Shown piece after piece: positions 34,873 through 44,108 of a stretch of DNA of 54,234 bases. Position numbers and translations under genes: made by a program. This stretch comes from Candidatus Poribacteria bacterium (lineage in GTDB: Bacteria; Poribacteria; WGA-4E; UBA9662). The stretch covers positions 128,622 through 182,855 of the forward strand of contig PBVO01000126.1 of NCBI GenBank assembly GCA_002729015.1, read 5' to 3'. Under the pieces are notes generated by a model, which had not been told where the DNA came from, did no database searches, and saw only the letters and a program-made list of their open reading frames with translations. Each line of letters opens with the position of its first letter. Position 1 is the stretch's first letter.

Positions 34873-37512
34873 TTAAATTTGTTCTTCTAGAATCTGCCTA
34901 ATTTGCTCAATTCGAACACCATCTTGGATTTTGCTGCCGTCACTTTCAGTGATATAAAAAGTATCGATGACAAAAGTCGGTTGCGTAAAAATCTTTGCTA
35001 TTCGCAGGTCGATCTCTAACCCAAGTAATACGTCAGTGATAGTAAAAAGCAAGCCCACTCTGTCTCGAGTACGGACTTCCAAAATAGTACATTGATCGGA
35101 CTCTTCATTGTTGATTTGAATACTAGTCTGATGAAGCCCCGGCTTGCTCCTTTCGGAAACAGGCAACGGTTTAGAGTATGCCTTGTCTAACAATTTATTT
35201 ACTTCCGATTCTTTACTCCAGATTTGATTGAAGATTTTGGCTAATTCAGTACAACGTTGAGCAGAGACCGATAAGTGTTGCTTACTTTTTGGATCTATCT
35301 CGGAAATTGTTAATAAATCAACGACAATGTTATCCTTTCGGGTTTCGAGATCAGCACTAAGTATGTTGATGTTCTCGGCGGTCAAGATGCCCGCAATTCG
35401 ACGAAATAGTCCTATTGAATCTTGTGTACAAATCCCAATCCGTGTATGCTGTTCGCCCCGTTCTAAACAGACTAGAACAACAGGAAATTCATCCCCTAAT
35501 TCAGTATATTGTTCAACCAATTCAATTTGATTAGCAATAGCTGTTGGATCGTGACTTGTCAAAGTTTCCATTTGTTCAAAATGTGTTCTGATTTTCTCTA
35601 TCGGTACTTGATAACTTAACTGCTTATCTACTGACTGCTCTAGCTCAGACAATCCGATTTTTTGGTTATAATTTTTCATGGTTGTCAGTGTCCGTTCATA
35701 GAGTTGCCACAGCAAGGTAGCGTGCCAGTCATTCCAAACAACAGAGTTAACAGCCCGAATATCTGCATAAGTCAACAAATACAACATCTTTAGTTTATTA
35801 GTATCACCTGTGAAAATATCAGCGAAAGATTGAATCACTTTTTCGTCATCTAGATCACGATGGCGTGAGATATAGCTCATGGTTAAGTGTTGCTCAATTA
35901 GGAACAGGACTAGCTGGGATTTGGCTCCTGTAATACCTAAACGGTCTAAGATGATTTTTGACAAATCTACACTCTTTTGATCATGACTCCCTTCATTTTT
36001 GAGACCTTTTCCAATATCGTGGAGCAATACTGATAATCGAAGCAATTCAGGCTGTTCCAATTCATTTAAGAGATCGATAAATACTTGACCTCCTTTAACC
36101 TCAGCGAGTGTGCTGATTTCTAAGTTTTCAATAGCATAAAAAGTGTGTTCATCAACAGTATATTGATGAAAACCATCGAGCTGAAACTGAGCTCTCAAAT
36201 GCGAAAATTCGGGCAAATAAGCTTCGAGGATTTTCCAACGGTGCATTCTTCTAAGTGTACGGGCCACATTATTGGGTTTAGCTAAAATCGCCAAAAAATA
36301 CCCGGCAATTTTCGAAGAACAGCGAAAATGATCATCAATTTGGTCTAAGCTATTGGCAAGACTATAGCGGACCTCTGCACTAACACGACAGTTAGTCTGT
36401 TGACGATGCATAAACAGTTTGAAAATACGTTCTGGTTCTTGGCTAAAGTCTGATTTTCCTTTTTCAAATACGATTTCATTACGAACGGTTCGAAACCCAT
36501 CAGCTAATTTTTGTCTTCGAAATACATCAAAGATTGTAGATAAACTTGGATGTCCATAGCTCACTCGATCAATAATTAGTTTAGCAAACTCGAAGATATT
36601 TTCTGCATGCAAAAAATAATCCTGTAGTAATTGTTCTTCAGAAAAACTATTACTTTTATCCTTATAGCCTAGATTTTTTGCGGTAGTCTCTTGCATTTCA
36701 AACGATAATATATCATTACACCTTTTGCTAAGCAGATGAAGTTCATTACGTACTCTAAGCATAAAATCGACTGCTGTGATAGTCGGTCTGTAAACAGCGG
36801 ATGGAATCAATTGTTTACGGTGTAAGTCTTCAATACTTTTTGAACCATATTGAACAGTTGAAATCCAGATAGCTGTGTGAAAATCACGCAGTCCACCAAC
36901 GCCTTCTTTCAGATTAGGCTCTTGTAAATAAATAGTTGAACCATAGGATTCGTGTCGGTTATTCCAGTCCTGTATTTTCTGTGAAATAAAACGTCCGACT
37001 TGACGCTTAAACAATGGTTTGGAAGTGACTCGGAGATAGTGTCGATAAACGTCTTCTTTACCAATAACGAATCTTGCCTCTAGCATTGAGGTCTTTGAAA
37101 ATAAATCTTCTTGTGTAACTTTGACACAGTCTCTTACTGAACGACAACTGTGACCGACATCAAATCCAGTATCCCACAAAACCGTAACCAACATTGAAGA
37201 GAATTTTTCTAATTGACCAAGATCAGAAGAGGAATCATAAACTAACATTATGTCAATATCAGAATGGCGGTTTAGCTCTTCTCGCCCGTACCCACCTACA
37301 GCCAAAATTGCCATCGGGAATTCCGGCGGCAGAACTTCCATCTGCTCGGCTTGTCGAACGATACGAAAGATGACATTATCAGCTAAACGAGTGTATTCGG
37401 ATACAATTTCACGACTACTTACACCAAACCGATGTCTTTCTTGAATACGCTCATATTCTTTTTCGCAAAAAGACTGAATTTCTGAAACCAGATTAGTATT
37501 TGAAGTAATCAT
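34873..37512 (-). CDS. glnD: [Protein-PII] uridylyltransferase / UMP-removing enzyme
   Basis: Nitrogen sensor that uridylylates PII at low glutamine and removes UMP at high glutamine. The nucleotidyltransferase domain has GGYGREEL (73-80) and SDIDIML (D85, D87). The HD hydrolase domain has LLHDIGKG (H498, D499) and IEQHLTMSYISRHRD. Two C-terminal ACT domains follow, near 690-770 (ERGEQHTRIGICTQDSIGLF) and 805-879 (ILEVRTRDRVGLLFTITDVL). 879 residues, full length. The start ATG overlaps the ThuA-like stop as ATGA, so translation is probably coupled. Confidence 0.95.
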   Translation of the reverse strand: MITSNTNLVSEIQSFCEKEYERIQERHRFGVSSREIVSEYTRLADNVIFRIVRQAEQMEVLPPEFPMAILAVGGYGREELNRHSDIDIMLVYDSSSDLGQLEKFSSMLVTVLWDTGFDVGHSCRSVRDCVKVTQEDLFSKTSMLEARFVIGKEDVYRHYLRVTSKPLFKRQVGRFISQKIQDWNNRHESYGSTIYLQEPNLKEGVGGLRDFHTAIWISTVQYGSKSIEDLHRKQLIPSAVYRPTITAVDFMLRVRNELHLLSKRCNDILSFEMQETTAKNLGYKDKSNSFSEEQLLQDYFLHAENIFEFAKLIIDRVSYGHPSLSTIFDVFRRQKLADGFRTVRNEIVFEKGKSDFSQEPERIFKLFMHRQQTNCRVSAEVRYSLANSLDQIDDHFRCSSKIAGYFLAILAKPNNVARTLRRMHRWKILEAYLPEFSHLRAQFQLDGFHQYTVDEHTFYAIENLEISTLAEVKGGQVFIDLLNELEQPELLRLSVLLHDIGKGLKNEGSHDQKSVDLSKIILDRLGITGAKSQLVLFLIEQHLTMSYISRHRDLDDEKVIQSFADIFTGDTNKLKMLYLLTYADIRAVNSVVWNDWHATLLWQLYERTLTTMKNYNQKIGLSELEQSVDKQLSYQVPIEKIRTHFEQMETLTSHDPTAIANQIELVEQYTELGDEFPVVLVCLERGEQHTRIGICTQDSIGLFRRIAGILTAENINILSADLETRKDNIVVDLLTISEIDPKSKQHLSVSAQRCTELAKIFNQIWSKESEVNKLLDKAYSKPLPVSERSKPGLHQTSIQINNEESDQCTILEVRTRDRVGLLFTITDVLLGLEIDLRIAKIFTQPTFVIDTFYITESDGSKIQDGVRIEQIRQILEEQI

Positions 37513-38168
37513 TGTCGCGTCGTCCAGAAAATAGCGTTAGCTAACATTTGCAAGAAAGACGTAATGTGAAAGTCATCCTGATGACCTAGTGAAGTATAGA
37601 AGACTCGGCTAACATTTTCACCAACTTGTCTTTCACGAATCCAAGTAACCGGCTGGCAATGCCCCTGATTAGTTTTAGCTGTCATTAGAGTAGTAGTATC
37701 TGCAGCATTGGACGGATTTTTATACAAACTGCCGAAGGCCTCAAAATTAGAAATACCTTCCAAAATCGAATGTCCCATTTGGCTTTCCACAATCTCAACC
37801 TGAGAAATTGGCCCGTGTCCAAAGTGGCCTTGGTAACTGCCACCTAGAACGTGAGTATCGAAGTCCAGCCAATTTTCATAAGCATGACTAGCAGTCCTAA
37901 TACCGACAATCGGTTTTCCCGTTTGGCAATACTTCTGAAGTCGTTCTAAATTTTTACCGCTAATGCGAATCCTTCGAGTGAAAATCATTATTACATCCGT
38001 TGATTCCAGTATTCTTAAGGATGGATTATCATCCTCATCCTGATAGATAATCAACTCAGTTTCGATCAAAGGATAATTCTCAGCTAGGTATTTCTGAAAA
38101 ATCTTTAATGACTTTCTAGAATCATATTCAAAAGACCCTGAAATCATACACACATTCAATTTTTTCAT
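37509..38168 (-). CDS. ThuA-like (trehalose utilisation) glutamine-amidotransferase-fold protein
   Basis: ThuA-like proteins have a class I amidotransferase-like fold and occur with sugar metabolism genes. Indicators are VCMISGSFEYDSRKS at the first strand, DVIMIFTRR, GKPIVGIRTASHAYENW (the nucleophile-elbow position has Thr-Ala rather than Cys), LGGSYQGHFGHGP, and RVFYTSLGHQDDF near the C-terminus, all characteristic. 219 residues, no signal peptide. It is the gene immediately upstream of glnD, sharing ATGA with it. The pairing with a nitrogen sensor is unusual; no enzymatic activity can be claimed. Confidence 0.78.
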   Translation of the reverse strand: MKKLNVCMISGSFEYDSRKSLKIFQKYLAENYPLIETELIIYQDEDDNPSLRILESTDVIMIFTRRIRISGKNLERLQKYCQTGKPIVGIRTASHAYENWLDFDTHVLGGSYQGHFGHGPISQVEIVESQMGHSILEGISNFEAFGSLYKNPSNAADTTTLMTAKTNQGHCQPVTWIRERQVGENVSRVFYTSLGHQDDFHITSFLQMLANAIFWTTRQ

Positions 38169-38559
38169 TTCTGGTTAACTATTTTCCTTTTTGGTACAGT
38201 TTAAATGTTGTTTTTAAACGATGAGTACTGTGGATATTGATTGCCAAAACGAAAAACATAAAGATAGTCAGATATCTATAAAATCAAATACCTGCCAAAA
38301 AAACCTTCTGAAATGGAATTAATCCGTACTAGTGTGGGAACGTCTAGCCTACTTTTTAAGGCAACCATATAACTTTTCGAACTCTTGTAGAACGGCAACA
38401 ATTTACTTAGATGGCAATCTATTTTCCTATTTTCTGTATAGAATATGTAATAACAAAACGATCAGTTGTCAACTTTCAGATCAAGAACCACGTTGTCAAG
38501 TTCGGTTAGTATATACCAAAATACCAAACCATAATAAGCCTTTTCGGATTAGTGAACAA

Positions 38560-39576
38560 ATGCCCATCAGATTTCGACTATACCTATATATAGCATTTAG
38601 TCTTTTTTGGTTTTTCTGCGGTTGTGGAAACGAAGATCTGCCTAATGAGAGTAATTATGCACCCAAAATATCTCTTCTTAAGGCGGAAACTGATATTGTT
38701 GAACCAGGCCAACAAGTATCGATTTATCTTAAAACTATCGATTTAGAGGGAGATCCTATTTCCTATAGCTGGCAGGCCAATGGAGGTAGCATTCAGGGAG
38801 ATGAAAATGGTGCTGTCTGGCTTGCTCCCGAAAATGAACGTAAGTACACAATTGAGATTACTGTCAGTGATGGGTTCAAGTCTAACACAAGTTCTATAGA
38901 TCTTCAGGTCTGGAAGACTCGTCTTGGGAACTACTATCCCTTGTCAGTCGGTAATACCTGGTACTACGAAGACGATCAAGGAAACCAAATTGTATTTGAG
39001 ATCATTGACACAATCCAAATACAATTACCAGATAATCGAACCGAGAAAAGTTATGTGCTACAAAAGTATGACCCAAATTTACCAGAAGAGGAACGGGTAT
39101 ATAATTTTTCCTACTTAGGTAAAGAAATAGACGAGAATGGTGAAGTCAAAGCTATTATTCAACAAGCACAAAATGTAACTTCTGGGACCGATGGCACGAT
39201 TATGTTTGTACCGTTTCTCCCTTTGTATAAGTTTCCACTGATTCCAGGTTATCAGTGGCAGAAACAATTTCAGGCTAAGTTAACACCAGAACTATTTCCT
39301 ATCGGAGGCGGATTAGACAAAAATGAGGTTCTATCGGAGGAAACACTAAATGTACCTGCAGGTCAGTTTGAAAACGTTTTTCAGGTTCAGGAAACATTTA
39401 AGTGGCGTTTTTTTGATCGGGATTTAGACGAAACTGTTGTACAGAAGTGGTTAGCACCAGACGTCGGCATTATCAAATTTACACAGGCTCAAACTCGCGC
39501 TGACGTTACAGTGGAAGTCGATTTCGAGCTTGTATCCTACGATTTAGTCAATGGAAACGAACTGGAGTCAAACTAG
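38560..39576 (+). CDS. Lipoprotein with Ig/PKD-like domain
   Basis: A hydrophobic N-terminus (FRLYLYIAFSLFWFFCGC) ends in a Cys-Gly-Cys that can serve as a lipobox. A cadherin/PKD-like beta domain follows: ISLLKAETDIVEPGQQVSIY, DLEGDPISYSWQANGG and YTIEITVSDG. The remaining 200 residues (YYPLSVGNTWYYEDDQGN, LNVPAGQFENVFQV, WLAPDVGIIKF) form a beta-rich domain often seen in secreted proteins of unknown function. The frame opens at 38332, but residues before the ATG at 38560 look non-coding (many Cys/Asn, no domain), so I start there even though no strong ribosome site is visible. Likely outer-membrane or periplasmic. Confidence 0.7.
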   Translation: MPIRFRLYLYIAFSLFWFFCGCGNEDLPNESNYAPKISLLKAETDIVEPGQQVSIYLKTIDLEGDPISYSWQANGGSIQGDENGAVWLAPENERKYTIEITVSDGFKSNTSSIDLQVWKTRLGNYYPLSVGNTWYYEDDQGNQIVFEIIDTIQIQLPDNRTEKSYVLQKYDPNLPEEERVYNFSYLGKEIDENGEVKAIIQQAQNVTSGTDGTIMFVPFLPLYKFPLIPGYQWQKQFQAKLTPELFPIGGGLDKNEVLSEETLNVPAGQFENVFQVQETFKWRFFDRDLDETVVQKWLAPDVGIIKFTQAQTRADVTVEVDFELVSYDLVNGNELESN

Positions 39577-39738
39577 CCGGGCCAATGCAAAAACTAAAGC
39601 TGCGCTTATCAGGTGAATTCGGTTTTTCGTTAGCTGTTTATCTGTTGTGAAATGGCACACATGAAACCCGTTACATAGTTGGATGGCAGTATTTAGTTGT
39701 TTATAATTTAACTACGGGAGTTATTCGTCAGTAGGCTA

Positions 39739-40305
39739 TTATCCTCTAGACAAGGCATAGAAAAAAGCCTGTGTTAGGTTAGCGATGTCAGCGTTACCTG
39801 TTTTGACTTTTTCCACGGCGTTGCGTGCCACTCGTCGAAACACTGGCCCCGCGATTGCAGGATCATCCTCTACAATTTGGGAAAAATCTTGAAAAGTCAG
39901 TACCCCGTATTCGGTTGGTGTCATGGTTGTAACATTAGCTGTCCGTATCGCTTCATCAGAAACAAGTGCGTACTCGCCAGTGGCAAATGCGGGTTCTTCA
40001 ACTACGAAGGTTGTAGGTTCAGACACAGGATCCTCAGCCGGAGCAGGATCAGTAGTTTTTAACCGTACAATAGCTTTTCGAGACTGGCTAAACCCACTCT
40101 TCGTTTTAATCATAATTTGGTTGCTGACCTCCACCTCTCCTTGAAAAATCAGCAACAATGTATTTCCTACCTCACCTTCAACTAGTAAGTCTGTATGAGG
40201 TTTACTGGTCGTCATTTCTACTTTGCTAGAGATGAGCTTGCATTGTTCTAGGTTAAGATCTTGGAACAAATTAATTCTTTGGACGCGTGTCGGTTGCACA
40301 CTCAT
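39739..40305 (-). CDS. Cyclic-nucleotide-binding-like domain protein
   Basis: The first 75 residues look like a cNMP-binding beta-roll: INLFQDLNLEQCKLISSKVEM, HTDLLVEGEVGNTLLLIFQGEVEV. After a 40-residue acidic/proline-rich insertion (PAPAEDPVSEP) the roll resumes with FATGEYALVSDEAIRTANVTTM and a C-terminal helix. The phosphate-binding cassette (usually GE-x6-R-A-A/S) is recognisable as GEYALVSDEAIRTANV, with the Arg kept. 188 residues, no output domain. It lies 58 bp downstream of a K+ channel on the same strand. Confidence 0.75.
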   Translation of the reverse strand: MSVQPTRVQRINLFQDLNLEQCKLISSKVEMTTSKPHTDLLVEGEVGNTLLLIFQGEVEVSNQIMIKTKSGFSQSRKAIVRLKTTDPAPAEDPVSEPTTFVVEEPAFATGEYALVSDEAIRTANVTTMTPTEYGVLTFQDFSQIVEDDPAIAGPVFRRVARNAVEKVKTGNADIANLTQAFFYALSRG

Positions 40306-40363
40306 GTAAAGCCATCCTCTTTGTTTTTATTTAACATTGTAGTTTTTACCACTTCTAGTGCGT

Positions 40364-41704
40364 CTAAATCAACACAATTGCACGATGCGTCTCATCGGTC
40401 ATGTAATCGTCTCGAGGATTAACCTCGATAAACACTTTTTCATCACTGGTTAAGTCAATACCTTCCCGTTCAAGTTGCTCCTTTATCATATCCAGCACGT
40501 ACGTATTACCAGCATTTTTCATTTGTTCTTCTAAACTATCCGCTGCTCGAATAATAGCATAACCGACTAATAGCCACGAATTCTCATTTTTGAAATGCTG
40601 GAAAATTCGATGATGCTCTGCACCAGCTAAGATTGGTGGAATCTGGTGTACTTGCAGGTCGTTCCGGTTCTGGGGAGAAAAAATGGTCTCAACCATTTGC
40701 GGCGATCCTGGGTGGGTAATGTGATAGGCCAACAATTTTGGGGTAAAAGCATCTGAGACAACAATTTCGTCACAGTTAGCTCTTTGAAGGTGGGCGGTCA
40801 TTTCTGGATTAGTGATATGAGCAATCACACGAAGGTCTTCAGACATTGCCTTAGCTGTATAAACAGCTAAGACCGTGGTCTGCTCATCTGGAGTTTCAAG
40901 TTGTGATAAGTGAGCGTAGTCAGGAAGTACAATCATATTCTTTGCACGTTGTATAAAAGCTTTAGAAAGTACCACTTCGTTAGTATAATTACCAAAGACG
41001 TGCAAAATGTCTAAATTGTCAAAACCACTTATTGCGCTTTGAATTCTCACATCATCAAGACTAATTTCGTTAACTAACACTATTGGTACTGTCTCTTTTT
41101 CTCGGGATAAAACTGACAGAATAGGACCTACCATGTGGTTCCAACCGCTAATGATAGTATGGTCAACGAAGATGCTTTCATCAAAGTCGTCTTTGTCCTC
41201 TTTTAATCGTTTGGCAACCAATGCAGAAGCAAGAGAACCTGACAAGACCATTGCCCAAACGAATCCGCCAAGCATGACTACAATGCCAAAAGCTTTACCA
41301 ACTTCTGACTTGGGAGAAATATCCCCATACCCAACTGATGTAAAAGTCGTTACAGACCACCAGATGGTATGAAGATAGGTACTAACAAAACCAATCTCTC
41401 TTCTTTTTTTAGAATGATGATCATCAGATTGAGCTTCCATATCAACCCGGGGATTGCCAGGATTTTGCTTGGCATCATCAATAATAGATAACTGATCTGA
41501 CACGCTTTCTCGGAAGTGGTCGTACTCTAAAAGGAAGAGAACTGTAGCACCCACCCAAATTAGGGCAAAAGACCAAAAGGTTAAGCGAATAAGTCTATGG
41601 TTTTTTTTGAATGTTCGAATTAAACCAAGCCACGATTTGGTTTGGCTTTCGTTGACACTTTTAGTTTTTAGTAGACGGACTGGAGCTGAAATTACACCCT
41701 TCAT
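40364..41704 (-). CDS. Two-helix K+ channel with RCK/TrkA-N regulatory domain
   Basis: MthK/Kch-like. TM1 about 43-60, pore helix IWWSVTTFTSVGYGD with the selectivity filter at 122-128, TM2 about 137-157. A 45-residue hydrophilic, charged turret insertion (SIIDDAKQNP to HHSKKRRE) separates TM1 from the pore, much longer than usual. The RCK domain starts at about 181 (DHTIISGWNHMVGPIL); GWN replaces the normal GxGxxG, and IVLVNE ends the second strand. A second regulatory half follows. 446 residues. Upstream is a strong promoter; the next gene is the cNMP-binding-like protein. Confidence 0.9.
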   Translation of the reverse strand: MKGVISAPVRLLKTKSVNESQTKSWLGLIRTFKKNHRLIRLTFWSFALIWVGATVLFLLEYDHFRESVSDQLSIIDDAKQNPGNPRVDMEAQSDDHHSKKRREIGFVSTYLHTIWWSVTTFTSVGYGDISPKSEVGKAFGIVVMLGGFVWAMVLSGSLASALVAKRLKEDKDDFDESIFVDHTIISGWNHMVGPILSVLSREKETVPIVLVNEISLDDVRIQSAISGFDNLDILHVFGNYTNEVVLSKAFIQRAKNMIVLPDYAHLSQLETPDEQTTVLAVYTAKAMSEDLRVIAHITNPEMTAHLQRANCDEIVVSDAFTPKLLAYHITHPGSPQMVETIFSPQNRNDLQVHQIPPILAGAEHHRIFQHFKNENSWLLVGYAIIRAADSLEEQMKNAGNTYVLDMIKEQLEREGIDLTSDEKVFIEVNPRDDYMTDETHRAIVLI

Positions 41705-41763
41705 GAAAATTGGTACCGCTTCACCTAAAAATTACACCGTGCCGTTATTGTATTGAGGTGGAC

Positions 41764-41792
41764 TTTTTAGCACAATTCTGTTAGTTTGTCAA
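41764..41792 (-). promoter_or_regulatory. Strong promoter of the K+ channel gene
   Basis: On the complement, a perfect TTGACA (41792-41787), 17-bp spacer, and TAAAAA (41769-41764) preceded by TGC. It lies about 60 bp before the channel ATG and would also serve the cNMP-binding-like gene. Confidence 0.65.
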
Positions 41793-41829
41793 TCCAAGTC
41801 TCGGGCTTTACAAAATGTAACCTAGCACC

Positions 41830-41859
41830 TTGAGGCCTTGGTGTGCAACCAATTATAAA
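41830..41859 (+). promoter_or_regulatory. Possible promoter of the first PhyH-like gene
   Basis: TTGAGG (41830-41835), 18-bp spacer, TATAAA (41854-41859). Initiation near 41866 would leave only about five bases before the ATG, so either the mRNA is nearly leaderless or this is not the real promoter. Confidence 0.35.
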
Positions 41860-41870
41860 AGGTTTAATTA

Positions 41871-42746
41871 ATGATGAGTGAGTATTCGGGAATTCAGAAA
41901 CCAAAATTGCGATATGTACATGAATTTGAGATCGATCAGCTTGATGCTATGTCTAATTGTTTAGCTGTACATGGTTTTGCTGTTATCAAAAATGTTTTAA
42001 ATGAAAAAATAGTAGAACGTTTGAAAAAATCAGTATTCGAAGGTACTGATCCCACTCGCGATTTACAAGTTGGGCAGAGCCGTACACGGCATGCCTGGAT
42101 TGAATCTGGACCAGGTGCCTGGCAAATGCTAGCTGATGAAAGGTTTATGTCAATTCATCGGCATCTGATTGGTACCGATCAATTGACAATTCATCGGTCT
42201 GCATCTATCATCCGCATGCCTAATTCCAAGCCTGTGGCTTGGCATAGTGACTGGTGTGGCTTTTCAAATGAGCAACCCAAAAATTCTGGCGATGTACTCA
42301 ATAGGGGTCTTTGGCCATCTGGTAAATGGTTTTACTTAACAGGTTCTCGACCCAAACATGGAGGCTTATGTGTAATAGAGGACTCACACATTGAAGGATG
42401 GAATGGCCCAAACGGATTCAAACTAACCGCTGATCGTCGGTCTTTCTACAAAATTGGTGATATTGAACATGCTTATACAGGCTTTGATGTGCCTGGTCTG
42501 GTACCGCTATTTACCGAGCCAGGCGATATGATTGTCTTTGCTCATCGAACGTATCACGCGGCTTTTCCAAATCATACTGATGAAATACGTCTTTCTTGTG
42601 CTATTGGTTTTCGTAATCGGCAGCAAAGAATTAGGGTTCCTTGGGAAATGCCAAAAGCGGCGAAAAAGTTCTTAAATGACTTACCTGAAGACCTTCACCA
42701 GTATACAGATGGTTACACCAGTATTGACAATAATTGGCGTGGTTAA
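41871..42746 (+). CDS. Phytanoyl-CoA dioxygenase (PhyH) family oxygenase 1
   Basis: Fe(II)/2-oxoglutarate-dependent oxygenase fold. Iron ligands: H125 and D127 in PVAWHSDWCGF, distal His at about 225-229 in VFAHRTYHAAFPN, and a later Arg (R240 region) for 2-oxoglutarate. The N-terminal AVHGFAVIKNVLNEKIVERL is the usual PhyH start. 291 residues. Preceded by a 166-bp gap that is divergent from the K+ channel. It ends before a 525-bp gene-free stretch and has its own transcription unit. Substrate unknown; the family in such genomes acts on diverse small molecules, not phytanoyl-CoA necessarily. Confidence 0.85.
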   Translation: MMSEYSGIQKPKLRYVHEFEIDQLDAMSNCLAVHGFAVIKNVLNEKIVERLKKSVFEGTDPTRDLQVGQSRTRHAWIESGPGAWQMLADERFMSIHRHLIGTDQLTIHRSASIIRMPNSKPVAWHSDWCGFSNEQPKNSGDVLNRGLWPSGKWFYLTGSRPKHGGLCVIEDSHIEGWNGPNGFKLTADRRSFYKIGDIEHAYTGFDVPGLVPLFTEPGDMIVFAHRTYHAAFPNHTDEIRLSCAIGFRNRQQRIRVPWEMPKAAKKFLNDLPEDLHQYTDGYTSIDNNWRG

Positions 42747-42777
42747 CTTAACGGTTATCTTTTGTATATGTGGGTAC

Positions 42778-42793
42778 TACAAAAAATTTTGTA
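42778..42793. repeat. AT-rich inverted repeat after PhyH-like gene 1
   Basis: TACAAAA and TTTTGTA arms with a two-base centre, 31 bp after the stop. It is followed by A-rich sequence on the plus strand, so it is not a classical terminator. Confidence 0.4.
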
Positions 42794-43193
42794 AAAATAT
42801 AATATAATGTTGCTTTACAAGAGTTATTATTTCCATTCCATACATTGATCAGTTTAATTTACCCAAAATATTTCAGCTAATCTTACTTGCTCAGATGATG
42901 AAAATCACTTTGATTAGGTCAGTTATTCAACAATTTTATTATATTTGTAAAACCCGAAAATTTAGTTAAGTTTATTAGAATTAATTGAGCAAGATTTTTC
43001 AAAAATCATAGTCAAATTTAGAAATAAGTAGTTTGTTGAATCAGGCAAATTCTTGAACGGAGGGCGAAAAAATACTAGTGGTATTAGTAGGATAATCATC
43101 TTGTATGCTAGTTTTTCGTGATTTTGATTCCGCTGGTTATCGTTTTTCACTATCGATTTACTTAAAAATTTAGACCTGTTATAAATTAGTGTT

Positions 43194-43222
43194 TTGACAG
43201 GCTCTTTTATTTAAGCTACAGT
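43194..43222 (+). promoter_or_regulatory. Promoter of PhyH-like gene 2
   Basis: Perfect TTGACA (43194-43199), 17-bp spacer, TACAGT (43217-43222). Start point near 43229, 43 bases before the ATG. Confidence 0.6.
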
Positions 43223-43271
43223 ATAAATCATATTTCAGCTATAGGTATTACTTAAAGGGTAAGGATCAAAT

Positions 43272-44078
43272 ATGTTAAATCCGGAGCGTGTTGCAGCGTT
43301 TCACCGGGACGGGTTTGTTCTGGGTGATCAGGTACTAAGCGATGGTGAGGTAGAAGAGTTACGGCAAGAACTTGATCGAGTAATCGACAACTACCAAGAT
43401 GACACAAAACCGCAGCCGGTCAGAATCGCCAATTTGGGAGGTGATGAACAGGCTCCTGTTTGGCAAATAGTGAATATGTGGCAAGCTAGCCAGCCTTTTC
43501 GTTTATTGACCCATCATCCGAAAATCGTAGCAGAGGTTGCACAATTACTATCGGCTCAAGAATTGCGTGTTTGGCATGATCAGGTTCAATATAAACCATC
43601 TGGAACTGGTGGGATCACTGGTTGGCACCAAGATTCTCCGGCGTGGCCTAACATCGCACCCAAAACGACACAAATTTCCTCTTGGGTGGCATTAGATGAT
43701 GTTGATGAATCTAATGGCTGTATGAGTATGGTTGTTGGTTCTCACAAGTGGGGAGTCGTACGGGGGGTTTTCCCTCATGGTCGACACTTCGACCAAATGC
43801 CTGATGAATTTGAGGGAATAAAGCTAGAAGTACGGCTATGTCCAGTCAAAAAGGGATACGTACACTACCACCATGCACTTACATGGCACGGCTCACATGC
43901 AAATGATAGTGGTCGGAAGAGGCGTGCGATTGCCAACCACTATATGACTGAAAAGACAGTTTATGATGAAACTGGTGGTCATATTATGAAGCCTTTTGTA
44001 ACAGTTAATCACGGTGAAAAGTTGGTCGGAGAAATCTTTCCACTCGTTTGGCAAAAATCAACCAATCAAACAACCTAA
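43272..44078 (+). CDS. PhyH family oxygenase 2
   Basis: Fe(II)/2-oxoglutarate oxygenase with textbook ligands: H119 and D121 in TGWHQDSPAWP and H206 in HALTWHGSHAN, with an Arg shortly after. The N-terminal AAFHRDGFVLGDQVLSDGEVEEL is the standard opening of the family. 268 residues. The ATG has AAGG upstream. It is followed at 30 bp by a third family member, so the two probably form one mRNA. Specific substrate unknown. Confidence 0.88.
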   Translation: MLNPERVAAFHRDGFVLGDQVLSDGEVEELRQELDRVIDNYQDDTKPQPVRIANLGGDEQAPVWQIVNMWQASQPFRLLTHHPKIVAEVAQLLSAQELRVWHDQVQYKPSGTGGITGWHQDSPAWPNIAPKTTQISSWVALDDVDESNGCMSMVVGSHKWGVVRGVFPHGRHFDQMPDEFEGIKLEVRLCPVKKGYVHYHHALTWHGSHANDSGRKRRAIANHYMTEKTVYDETGGHIMKPFVTVNHGEKLVGEIFPLVWQKSTNQTT

Positions 44079-44108
44079 GAAGTACCTGAGGTAAATGGAA
44101 TTCTGCCC

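Larger units (their letters stand above)
42747..43271. other. 525-bp very AT-rich intergenic region
   Basis: Contains a short palindromic hairpin (42778-42793), long A/T runs and the promoter of the next gene (43194-43222). A 62-codon minus frame at 42962-43150 begins with GTG without a ribosome site and is rejected. I see no RNA gene. Confidence 0.6.

Noticed and set aside
38332..38559. N-terminal extension of the lipoprotein frame
   Set aside because: It would bury the signal peptide 76 residues inside the protein, and the extension has no protein-like features.
42962..43150. 62-codon minus-strand ORF with a hydrophobic N-terminal part
   Set aside because: GTG without a ribosome site in an extremely AT-rich gap; probably chance.
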